Positions 1 through 10,927 of a DNA stretch of 64,000 nucleotides are shown here, one piece after another; the stretch's first letter is position 1; the number at the start of each line of letters is the position of its first letter. Under the pieces are notes generated by a model, which did no database searches, had not been told where the DNA came from, and saw only the letters and a list, made by a program, of their open reading frames with translations. The translations under genes and the position numbers were made by a program. This DNA comes from Pestalotiopsis fici W106-1 (Eukaryota > Ascomycota > Sordariomycetes > Amphisphaeriales > Sporocadaceae), in contig NW_006917093.1 in NCBI RefSeq assembly GCF_000516985.1, positions 2,108,001 to 2,172,000 on the forward strand, read 5' to 3'.

Positions 1-520
1 AATACCAAGCTGCTTCTAATCCAATGAATTTGCCGAGTTCAACACCTGCCGTCGGCTCCAGTGTTCTGCCTAGCCACAGATGGTCGATGTCAGGTTTCCG
101 CATTTTCTTCACTGTCTTGGCAATACTCTGATGCCCATGTCTGGAGTCTCACCCGGCTTCTGCCCCATAAGATCTGCTGGGTAACAAAGCGCTGTGCGTC
201 CTATCGGGGCCGAGCCGACCCTGCTTGCGGCAGTTTGCGTTTGAAGCTCCGTCGGGCCAGGCAATGCAATGAACCTCTTTAAGCAATGACTCTGATCTTT
301 GTCTTTGAACATCTTCTGAATATGACCTGTCGTGTCATCATCTCTTTGATTCTGATGAAAAAAAAAAACACTGTTTCCGAGTCACTCATGAAGTCCTAGC
401 TCTGGCCACCACGATATTTGTCCTGCCGGCCGCTCTTGGCCTTACTGCTGCTGCCTTTTCTGCAGATAATCTTGCAGATTACGATTGAGGATCTATCTTT
501 CTGAATTTTTCACCAGGGAT
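1..520. other. Intergenic, no gene seen
   Basis: Only short overlapping frames occur here and none resembles a protein family. The right end is presumably promoter and 5' leader of the zinc transporter that starts at 521. An A tract lies near 359-370. Confidence 0.6.
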
Positions 521-2301
521 ATGGCGTTCATCAGCATAACCTCGACCCAAAAGCTGAGCGCTATAATTGTAATCTCTTTTGCATTTTTCGTGGCTGAGGT
601 CGCTGGTCAGTCATTCCAAGTCGACTCTTTGGATAAAGACAATCCCTAAGCTGATTTTTTATGGCAGTTGGATTCAAGACTGGATCTCTTGCCTTGGTCG
701 CCGATGCATTCCATTATGTAAGCTGCATCATTCAGCATCCTTCTTATACTGGCTAACGATTGTAGCTCAATGATTTAATCGGATTCGTCATCGCCCTTGG
801 CGCCATTCTGGTATGTATAACATCAAGTGCCAGGAAGCATTCCTTGCTGATATACTTGTCAGGTTACTCAACGTGCTACATCGCCAAAGGACTTTTCGTT
901 CGGTTGGGCCCGGGCATCACTACTTGGTGCTTTCTTCAACGGGGTGTTCTTACTGGCACTAGGCGTCTCCATCTTCCTCCAGTCCATCGAGCGTTTTGTC
1001 TCAATACAACGTAAGGTCTCTGTCTGATCAAACCTCGGGCCTTGCTGATATCTGGCTAGATGTGGAGGATCCTAAACTTGTCCTCATCATGGGCTGCATT
1101 GGGCTCACGCTCAATATTTTGAGTGCTGCATTGCTGGGTCACGATCATCATGGGCACGATCATGGCCACGGGCATAGCCACGGGCATAGCCATGAGTATG
1201 GACACAGTCACGATCATGGGCACAATCACGACCATGCTGGTCATGATCACGAGCTTGGTCTGAGCCCTGGCCATAGCCACACCCACGATCATGGCCGTAC
1301 GCAAGTCACGGGGGACGATGCTAGGTATTCTGGGCATGGTCATGAAGAAAGACTGAGCCAAGACCATGCCACAACAAATGATCGATCACCAGCTCAAAGC
1401 GTCCATCAGCACAACCGCGGGCACCACCCAGCAAACATGGAGTTGGGAATGATTAGTACAGAGAGTACGGACCGAGCACCAATGACAGTAAGGTCCTACT
1501 TCCATTTTAACAAGAGACATTCGCTTATAACACTTACAAATGTAGCCCATAAGCGCTCATGCCAATCATCGTCATAATATCGCCAAACTTTCTGCACCTG
1601 GTCGCGATCTTGGCATTATGGGCGCACTCATCCATGTCATTAGTGATGCCCTCAATAATATCGGCGTCATCATCGCGGCACTCGTCATCATGTTGACCAA
1701 GTACGATGCCAGATTCTACGCTGATCCCGGTGTGAGCCTGGGAATATCATTGATGATCCTTCTCTCGTCGATACCTCTGGTCAAGAACAGTGGCAAGATA
1801 CTAATGCAAAGTGCTCCCCGAGGCGTGGATTTCGATGACGTGAAGCATGACCTTGAAAAGGTAATATAAGACTCAAGCTAACCTTTTGGAAAGTTTTTGT
1901 CTAACATAAGTCAGGTCCCCGGAGTCGAATCAGTCCACGAACTGCACATCTGGCGCCTCGACCAGCAAAAGGCCATCGGGTCTGCACATGTAGTTGTCTC
2001 AGAAGACAATGTGACGAGCTTCATGGACTCGGCCAAGACGATCAAGGAGTGCTTGCATGCATATGGGGTGCACTCGGTGACGCTCCAGCCCGAACTCGCA
2101 CAATCGCGACCCCCGACCTCGTACACCACCACCACGGGGGTCGCGGCGGCAGAGACCGCAACGCCAGTCAATGGCACCACGCCGTCCATTGCTGCCTCGT
2201 CGCTTAGAAGGCGGCGAGTCGATGAGACGGCCTGCCAGATGGTTTGCGGAAATCTGTGTGAGAATTTGACTTGCTGCGCTGGTCCTTCGAGGATGGTCTG
2301 A
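521..2301 (+). CDS. Zinc/cation diffusion facilitator transporter (ZRC1/COT1-like)
   Basis: A cation diffusion facilitator predicted to export zinc (possibly cobalt) from cytosol into the vacuole by proton antiport. Exons: 521-605, 668-717, 766-810, 863-1010, 1060-1487, 1546-1860, 1915-2301, giving 485 aa; all junctions are GT..AG and keep frame. Two HxxxD signatures of the intramembrane metal site are visible: HYLND in TM2 and HVISD in TM5. Between TM4 and TM5 (about residues 136-230) is a loop with dozens of His as HG/HD/HS dipeptides, the metal-sensing loop of ZRC1-type carriers. The C-terminal cytosolic domain follows (VESVHELHIW). The start is the first ATG before the first hydrophobic helix. 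It is the only gene on the left edge and has no functional partner nearby. The zinc preference is inferred from the family. Confidence 0.93.
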
Positions 2302-3813
2302 GTCGACGGGCAAAGAATAAGTTACGAATGGCGCAATTTTGGGAATCCTTGGAAATATGGGATGGGAATTTTGATTGATACCCGCTTGGCCATGTATTAT
2401 TGGATGAAAAACCACCTTGTTCATACATACTGTGGAGGGCATGAACTCGATCGGTATGGGCTCGGTTCTAGCTGAGCTGATGACCCCAAGCTTTCGCATG
2501 GAGGTGCACATTATTCATAGTCATGATTTCCATGGATACTGTCACCACTATATCTTTGTCTCAGCTTTTGTACTATGGTATCTCTGCTTGACAAGCATGC
2601 TACCCTTGATGAATGTGAATGATGTAGGTTTCCAAGCTGTGAATGAAACTGTAATAATCCAGCAATAGCCCTCAGCCGCAAAATACATGGTGCATATTTA
2701 TTCTTTGAAATGTAAACACAGCTTTGTCATCAATATTTGCCAGAGACAGAATTGCATCAGTTTTGTCCCCGATTACCAAAACTGAGGAATGCCATTCAAC
2801 ACATCATGGACCGGAGCGGATAATAGATGGTCACTGCTTGCGCATTTTCAGGACCTTGAACTCGGTGGGTAGGGTAACGATGCGAATGAACGGAAAGTGA
2901 CTAAATCCAACTCAAATTGTATTCGAATAATCGTTGACATCTAGCAAATCGTGGTAGGCTAAGATTTTGATTCAATATCAAAATGTGTCTCAAGCTAGGT
3001 ACTCAGCATCTCGGTGTGTTGCCACCATGGTTGTATACCTACGGGATCTGCCCAAAACAAAACCACTTTCCTGGATGAGAGTGCAAAATCACCAGCTGAT
3101 GACCTTGAGACCATAATTCTTCATGTCCATGGCGAAACAAATTTGCACATGCAGGTGACTACTACTCGGCAGCACAGCTTATTAGCCATGTGCCCGCAGA
3201 CTATCTGGCTGCCTAGGGAATAGTCCACATGAAAGCTATTCTCAAACACGTTCTCGAAGAAGCTAAAACACTCGCCTATAGATGCAATCCACGTGGCAAA
3301 GGTTCTCCAAGGTCACGGATCCAAAGAAGGACTACCCATCACTAGTACAAGGAGTTATTTATTCCCACTTTCAAGCCTTGTAGAGATTCAGTCTCATGAC
3401 AGTGATGTTTCTAATTTTGGTTGTATGCCCTTTCAGATCTCATGTATACGTACTACGTACTACTACTGGATTCTATCATGACCTACACGATGCTATCAAG
3501 AAACATTGCGGGATGCGTTGGCAATCTCAATGCGTTTGTGGCGGTGAGCGCTCTAGCTCCAGAATTCCCCTGAGCTGAAAGTATGGGGCTTATCATTGTT
3601 GTCTACGGGGAGAGACAGATAAGGAAACCAGATGAGAAGGATTACTACTCTGTACTGACCATCAACCGTGTCACTTATTATCGGCAATGCCGCATAACAA
3701 CAAAGAGGGGAGCAGATGTACGTATTGAGCCTTTTTCTTGCATTGCTGTATTTTTGTTTACCATGTTTGCCGCGACTATGCTACCTACTGGGCCCTTGCA
3801 GATCCTTTTTTTT

Positions 3814-3862
3814 CAGTCCGGATCCTCGCCCCCCCCCCTTCTGGATCCTCGTCCCCCCCCCC
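3814..3862 (+). repeat. Left terminal inverted repeat
   Basis: Starts CAGTCCGGATCC; two GGATCCTCG modules, each followed by about ten C. Confidence 0.8.
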
Positions 3863-4040
3863 TCCACTTTCACATACAAAAAATGTCTGTGCACTGCACC
3901 AGCCACGGCCAAAAACTCCACTTAGACCCACTAGCCACAACCTCAATTGCACGCAAGCCACTAGAAAAGGTACATATCCTCAAAACACCATAAATCCACG
4001 ATATTTTATTCAAATAAAATGGGAAAAATGCGCAAATACG

Positions 4041-4092
4041 TTAGGATTAGCTATTAGGGTTAGTTAGCTTAGTTAGTGGTTAGGGTTAAGGG
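4041..4092 (+). repeat. Telomere-like TTAGGG-rich patch inside the MITE
   Basis: Contains TTAGGG and near variants (TTAGGA, TTAGTTAG, GGTTAGGGTTAAGGG) in one orientation. TTAGGG is the usual telomere unit of filamentous ascomycetes; here it is degenerate and interstitial. Confidence 0.5.
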
Positions 4093-4170
4093 TCCGGGAG
4101 CTCGAGGGGCGGTGTGAGCCCTTCGTAATCTGGTATATGGTATTTGGTTGTGTGCGTAGGTACCTATCCA

Positions 4171-4219
4171 AGGGGGGGGGGCGAGGATCCAGAAGGGGGG
4201 GGGGCGAGGATCCGGACTG
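4171..4219 (-). repeat. Right terminal inverted repeat
   Basis: Reverse complement of the left arm. Its inner module reads TCGC where the left arm reads TCGT. Confidence 0.8.
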
Positions 4220-6555
4220 CTTTTTTTGGTCCCTCTTCTCCACGAAGAAGGGCGAGGAGGGGCCTTGCAAAGTGAGAAATCATTGGTAAGCGACAAGGGT
4301 TTTGTGGTAGCTTTGGTTGATCAGTAAGAGACGACTTTCTTTGCAATGCGCCGTTTCGACAGATCCGTGGGTATTCCGATAAAAGATCGTCGCTCTCTCT
4401 CAAGATATACTAGTGGTACGTATGTACACGTGCTTCGAGGTGCTGATCCCGGCGCTATGGTGCTTGCGGCAAGGTCCCTTGGGTCCCTTCGCCGCTGTGC
4501 ATCTGATTTGCGGGGAGGGGAATGGAAATTCTAGTGTATGTGGTGTAGGTATGTAGGTAATGTATACGTATGTAGTGTTAATAGCCTCCTAGATTGCCTC
4601 ACCGTGGGGGGAGGGGTCGCTCTCCGCCTGAGGGGAAGACATGGAATTTGGGAGATTGGGGGGGAAACTTGACAAAATCCAGGGTCCAGATCCTACGGTC
4701 CAGGTACCCGGCAGACCGATTTACGGAGAAAAGCGTTTCGCCCATCCAAGGTTCCTGACTCCTGGAGCCTTGTTGGTAGTATTCTTTCTGTCTTTTGTGG
4801 CAGGCAGTCTGAATAAGAGAATGGGGAAAAAAAAAAAAGCAAGTTCTCGACGAGTCCAACCTTGAACTAGGTATTGCACGTGCAGGTTCCTGGGGAGAGG
4901 AAATGATATTGAATGGTAAATGCTATCTAAGACATTTCCTGGGTGCTCCCGTGAGCTAGAACTTAGAAGCCACCGGCGCACCTCTGCCGAACAAGAGCGG
5001 GAACTTTTGTTCCACGTATACGCAGCTGGAGAGAAGGAAGGGGATTGCGAAAATTCAATATCATGTCATCTGTAAGCCACCCCAAGAGCTACCTAGATTG
5101 AGATCAACTGCGGCCCGAAAAGATCTGATAACAAGCACAACGAAACCAGGGATTGATGCCCAAAAGCCTGGCTCGGCCAGCTCACCGGTCTGAACTTGAC
5201 CTGCCATTTCAGGAGCTGATTGGCTCGGCCGGGTTTTGGTGCTAACCGAGCTCGATCACCCCTCTGCTTGTCCGGTTCATCATGTTCACTGAAAGTGCAA
5301 CCAGCAACGAATCCTCGGAGATGATCCTCATTCTATCCAACCACTGATGGCGCTACCGTTTGTTCTTCCCAGCAATAGCCATAGAGCTGTTGGCTGACGG
5401 ACGAGCGGACAGGCAGGCAGACCCCCAAGGCCGCTTGAGCCCTGTCCTTCCAGGTGAGACTCTTTCTGCCGCACCTCGAGCAACAGTGAGGTCAACGTTG
5501 TTTGCACCTGGCCGGCTGCCGGTATACTTGATGCCTGGCTCGTAGCGCATGTAATGTTGCACGGATTATCATGCAAAGTTGCCATGATCTTCGAGACCGT
5601 GCCCATTTACCCGTGAGCACTGCATACTACATGTATACCATGAGAGCAGTAGTAGTTAGAATTCAGCGTGCATCCATGTACCGAGTTGAAATGCACCCCG
5701 CAAGACGTTCAGCTGCTTCGTGCAGATAGGTGATGTTTTGACAAACAGGGCTGACATGCGCAATACTAGGTACTACTACCACCGTCTGTGCGACCATGTG
5801 CCACGATGCAGCAGCAGTGCAGTCAGTAGTGGACATTGCTGTAATATCGAAAAAAAGCTGTCATGTGCTGGACAACAGCACTCAATAGAGGAGAGGCAGC
5901 CTCGTTGATCTATTAGTTTCTTGGTCAAGTCTCGTAATTTTTCTGGATTATTAGACGGCTATAACCAGAAACAGCATGTCTACCCTTTATCATGTCTAGT
6001 CGCTGACTGTTGGCACCATTTAGCCAATAAGGTTGCGACTCCAGTCCCAACTATGGCGGATCGTTGGACCAATATACACGGCAAATCGCCCGAGGTGGAG
6101 TGCAACGGCTTTGCTGCCGTTCGGAGTTGCCGCTCACCAGCACTGATCATGGCGAGGAACAAACGCCCCGCGGACATATCGCGGCATCTGAAGCGAGTTC
6201 AGGTTTCGCTGCGTCATCCCGAGGCGAGGGATCTCTACCTAGGTATGGCCTGCCAGCTTCAACAATGTGCATTTCTACTGTAGTACGTATGACGCAAATG
6301 GTTGGGAATGCAATTAGGAACGCGCCAAAACGAGCTCAAGGCCTTCAAGAATGGCTCCTCAATTTTTAAGTCTCTGGTGTTGGGGGATATGAGTCTGGAC
6401 ATTCTCATGACTGGCAACTTGCCCCCCCGATCGTCCCGTTCTTTGTCGAGTGCGCCACAGCGGAGGGTCGCTAACGCACCAGGTGCATGCATATAATTTA
6501 CTTGACATATACTACAGCGAGGTATCAAGGTATGTAGAAGCAAAAGTAAGTAGAT

Positions 6556-6573
6556 ATGCATGCATGCATGCAT
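6556..6573. repeat. ATGC tetranucleotide microsatellite
   Basis: About four and a half ATGC units; self-complementary, so it can also form a hairpin. Confidence 0.8.
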
Positions 6574-7041
6574 ACAAGCTCTGGAGTAGTTGCCTATGCC
6601 CTCCTCTAGCCACAGCTACTGGCGATGCAAGAGGATGCGAGCCAATCTAGCCATTTTGTCAGATCGACTACAAGCTGGCAGTCAGCGGGTAGCATGCAGA
6701 CGTACACACTTTTGGCTTGGTTGGACAGCCCTTGAGAGTTTGGGTCTTGTGTCTTGGCAACTCACCTGAAGGTAATGTGAGGCGGTCTAGTTCCATATGC
6801 TATACCCAGGTACGTAAAGTAATTACCAGAAATGTGCGACCAAATTTCCGCCTGCCCAAGGTTTTCCTACCTACTAGCCAATCGAAAAACCATGGGAGCA
6901 CACAATAGACCACGGAATTACGGAGAAGTTGTGTATACGGAATACACCAAGGCAATAACAAACGCGGCGTGTGATGATTCCGGCAGTGGGGCTAGGTACG
7001 CAGACCATCTTTAACTAACGTGCTGTGGGACAAGCAGAGTG

Positions 7042-7060
7042 CTGAGCAGACTCTGCTCAG
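7042..7060. repeat. Short perfect inverted repeat
   Basis: CTGAGCAGA and TCTGCTCAG are perfect 9-bp arms separated by one C, flanked by a direct repeat GCAGAGTG. No T run follows and no gene is adjacent. Confidence 0.6.
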
Positions 7061-7709
7061 CAGAGTGGGAATGGGCACACTAAACCAGCCGCAGATGCTG
7101 ACTGATGGGGATGTGCCGTTGCCGAGCCTCAGGTGATTCCAAGCGGAGACGGCAGCTCTCTTCTTTCTTGCTTTTACAGTTTACACGAGGAAATCAGATG
7201 ACATGCATCACGACTATCCACAAATCCTCCAACGGTGCCTGGCTGGCAAAGAGAGCCCACTACCACGTAAACAAGAAGTGCGCCGCGGCGCTCGGCCGTC
7301 CGTGAGTGCGCAAGACCAAGTACGACAACGATGCCTGCGAGTTGAACAGACAAGTCGCGCGCAATAGATGGAAACAGGTTTTGAACTTTGCGATTGTAGT
7401 CGTTTAGGTTTTGATATTCGATGGTTCGATCCAAGGGCAACAAGGAGTATCAAGCATACGGAATAGAGAAATCTGATCTTCCCACACAGCGGAATAGATA
7501 CACAGTAGTATTTCGATCACCAAGACTTTATCTATCCAAAAAGTAGATTGCCGGGACAAGGTTGACAGGTAGGTTCCGTCAAAGCTTGACTCATTGCAGA
7601 GCAACGTATGAAATAGAGCTAGCCACTAGCCGACCTGCGGGTTATGATCGGCCGAAGGAATACCCATGGAGAATCACCTACCGACCTACCTTTGTACATG
7701 CGCGATTTG

Positions 7710-7729
7710 TTTTTTTTTTTTTTTTTTTT
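7710..7729 (+). repeat. Poly-T tract (20 nt)
   Basis: Uninterrupted run of 20 T in a gene-free stretch. Confidence 0.9.
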
Positions 7730-9476
7730 GGCAAGTGTATCAACGTCAGCGTGTCTCACATTCGTTATATGCAGTTGAAAGTGTCCATGAAGTAATGTAT
7801 TTTGCATATTGCTTTTCTATTGATACGGGCCGTGAATCGGATACTTATCGTGTTCGTTCTGGCCAGTGGTTGATCTTGGATCGTCGAGGTAAGTATTGCA
7901 GTAGGTATGATCAGAGACGGACCCATCCCGACCACGTCTAAGAAGCACCAAGCCCATCTCACCTGGTTGCTGGCAGTGTATTATACTACCCGGTGGATTG
8001 GTATGTATTAGTGTACTCAGTCCCACAGCCGTTTAGTCATTGCGCCGAAACTATGCATATGAGGAGGGAGGAAAAAAGAATATCCTTCAAAGCAAAATTT
8101 GCGTGTCCATCGAGACGCCGAGATACCCGTAGGCAGGTCATACATGTCCGATGTGTGACTATTATGTACGTAGTGTAGATCACCACTCACGATCCTGTTG
8201 TTTTCTACGACGATCCAGAATATATTGGCGGGTTCAATACAGATTAGTGTTACTTCCATGCCAATCTACCGACAGACATTGCCGCCGGAGGAATGCGGTG
8301 CCCCCCAGAGAGTAGCATCCCAAGGGCAACTTCTTTTTTACTATGTACTGAGAAAATGACCCAAGATCAGCGCCACGAATAGAGCACATTTGTGTGATAC
8401 CACAGCACTACATTTTCTCCTTCCCGTGGGCAATGGGCTGTTGATGTTTCTCGCTTGGCGTTATGGGCTGCATGCTCGCTGCACACCCATGTCTGCACTC
8501 GCAGGCAAAGGTGGGAACCCCACAGCCCAGCGAATTGGGTTGGGAATATTCTGGAGAAGAAGACCCTTGGACGGGCTGGACTGGCTGAGAGGGGAAGAGA
8601 TCCATCAACGTTGCCCCCTCCAGTCTACTGTACGTGCTGTATCGAGGCCGGGTTGTGCGCACTCGCAGGTATTCTGGTACCTGTCGAGCTTGCTACTGGC
8701 GGCCTGTGTCAGTGGTCACTGATCAAGAGCAACTACTTTACCTACATACCTGCGTGACGCAGCTAAGCACATGTCTCTTGTATTTCCGCAGAGCGCTACT
8801 GCACCTAGAGGTCAACTAATGTAAGGTAAGGTAAAAGTCAGCCCAGAACGTTGTTACTATTTTTCCTTACGAGCAGATACACTACACACTCTCTTTTGTT
8901 CTCTCTTTCACCGCCAGACCGTGGTTTGGCTTCTGATAGCGGCAACGGAGCCCAGAGAGAGAGAGCGCGAGGGCTCGAGCATCAAGTCAGGCCCCCAACA
9001 TCGCCCTTGACCTTTCATCAGAGAAGAGTCGCATGTTACAAACATTTCGTATTAACAGACCCTGACATCCAAGCGTTATGTAGGAAGTAGGAAGGGAGCT
9101 GAAGTCCCAAACCATCCATAGACGGGACACTGGAGCAGTCTGGCTTACACGAGACGGTGATGATCAAGCTGAAATATTTGAAAAGAACACCAACCTGCTT
9201 CTTCGTCTCATTTGTGTAGTGTACTATGAGGTAGATGAAGGAGAGGCTAGAGGATAAAACATCGTCTATTGCAAAAAGCTCCGACATGGTACCACTACTA
9301 CCACCCAGATTGGTGTACGTGGGGCAAAATGAGACAAACCATTGATAACAAAATACTCTGGCTGACAAGCGTCCCTAGCAAATCTGCTGGTTTGTCAGGC
9401 AGTGCTCGCATCCAGGGACCAGTATTCAGTATCGATATGGTAATAGTTTGGCATCTGGACGAGATGTGACCACTTC

Positions 9477-9560
9477 TTTTTTTTTTTTTTTTTTTTTTTT
9501 TTTTCCCTTCTTCTCCCCTCTTGGATCCTCTCCCCCCTCCATTTTCTTTTCATTTCTTTC
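9477..9560 (+). repeat. Poly-T (28 nt) and polypyrimidine block
   Basis: A run of 28 T is followed by almost pure C/T sequence to about 9560. It includes TTGGATCCTC and a C run resembling the module in the MITE arms at 3814-4219. Confidence 0.8.
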
Positions 9561-10927
9561 CTACAGTAGATCCAAATCGGTGGTTACTCCAAACCCGATC
9601 CGCCGGCCCATCGTTCGCGATCTATAAACGACTACCTGATGTAGTGACTTTTTGTAAATTTCAGCGGTGCAAAAGCACATGCTCAAACGAATAATAACAG
9701 AAAAGAATAGAGAGTGACTTGTAATAATCCAACAAGAGTGCAAGCCTGTATGAACAAAACTGCCCGTAGCTATCTACCTCCTACTCTACATACCTTAGTA
9801 CCTCCATTTGATTACAAAGTCCCCCGCCTATTGATACAGAGCCCGCTACATAGTACATACCTCAGGGCACTCACTGTTTTTGCGCTACCAGCACGCGACC
9901 AGTGAGACGTCATATCGCTGGACGAGCTAGACCGGGGCCCATGCAACCCGGAATTGGCCCCATCCCATTCAACCACCTTTGGACTTGGGATTCCCATGTT
10001 CGCGCAGTACGAAATTACTTTCTTGCCTGCCTTAGTACTTAGGTGCCGCCATTCCATTCCATGCTGCCCCATCGTCGAGCTTCTTTCTTCTAGGTCACGC
10101 ACCCAGTTGACCAGCCGTCGACTTGTTCTTGTCGAATCTTTACCAAAGGAAAGAAAAAATAAACAGGACTGGGACCTGTTGTCCCATTTTATTCTTTGGA
10201 GACAACAAAACAGGACCGACCACCTGCGCTGCGCGTAAACTGTTAAAAGGCTTTTCCCCGGAAGTGGTTGCGCGGGGTGCTTCTTCGCACGCCTTCTCCA
10301 ACAGAACCAAAAGAAGGACCCAAGAAAAGCAATCAGTCGGCATCTACACAAATCGCCCCGTCTCATATCCGTGCCGGCAATCGGAGCCACCTCAATTCGC
10401 TACTAGTCCAGCGCCCGCAGCAATCCACGCTTGCAAGCAGAGCAACACCAGCATCACAACACCGCTGCAGGCCGTTAAACTTCACGTCAACCTGAACTGA
10501 CTTTGGCGAGCGACTCTTCTCAGTGGTTCATCCCAACCAGGAAATACACGACAGATCCAAACAAATTCTCTCTTGTCCCGCTCCGTCGCGCCAAAAACAC
10601 GCAAAGTACATACAGTACCAGTACACCTCGCCTCCATCCGCCCCCATCCAAGTAGTACATCGGCGCGCCCACCTCTTTCCTCCACCACGACGAGGGGCAG
10701 CTCACTCCACAGAGCATCCGCTGCAAAAGGTCACCACCTTATCTGTCTTGTCTTGCGTGACAATGATCCAGGAAGTCATTTGCGGCTTGATCATGGAGTC
10801 CCGTTGAGATCGGAACCACGTTTTGCGTGACATACGTTCGAATTAGGCCCCTCAATCAGGACCCCCCGAGCTCGCACGCTCGAGACGGACGGCTTGAGGC
10901 GCCTGCACCTTGCCTTTGAAGCCCGCT

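Larger units (their letters stand above)
3814..4219. mobile_element. Non-autonomous MITE-like element with about 49-bp terminal inverted repeats
   Basis: The left end begins CAGTCCGGATCCTCGC followed by ten C; the right end is its reverse complement, ending at 4219. The arms (about 3814-3862 and 4171-4219) match over about 49 bp with one or two differences, and each holds a tandem duplication of a GGATCCTCG plus C-run module. The outer flanks are c+8T on the left and c+7T on the right, compatible with an 8-bp target duplication in a T tract (one base off by slippage). An 8-bp duplication with ends starting CAG fits the hAT superfamily, but the assignment is tentative. There is no internal transposase frame, so it would need enzyme from elsewhere. 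Confidence 0.75.
2302..10927. other. Long gene-poor intergenic region (about 8.6 kb)
   Basis: No frame here shows a recognisable family, plausible spliced gene structure or consistent coding character; the longest frames (up to 192 codons) have low-complexity or arbitrary composition. It contains the inverted-repeat element at 3814-4219, a TGCA microsatellite, a short hairpin, two long T tracts and a polypyrimidine block, listed separately. CTAGGTA/TACCTA words recur. The last few hundred bases are likely promoter and leader of the 10928 gene. A rapidly evolving gene or non-coding RNA could be missed. Confidence 0.55.

Noticed and set aside
1999..2511. 170-codon minus-strand frame overlapping the zinc transporter's last exon
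   Set aside because: Antisense shadow of the CDF C-terminal domain.
7430..7445. GGTTCGATCC motif resembling a T-loop
   Set aside because: No cloverleaf can be drawn from the flanks.
9812..10390. 192-codon frame on the minus strand upstream of the FNIP-like gene
   Set aside because: Composition is arbitrary, Trp/Cys/Arg-rich, with no family resemblance; it fits the promoter and leader of the 10928 gene.
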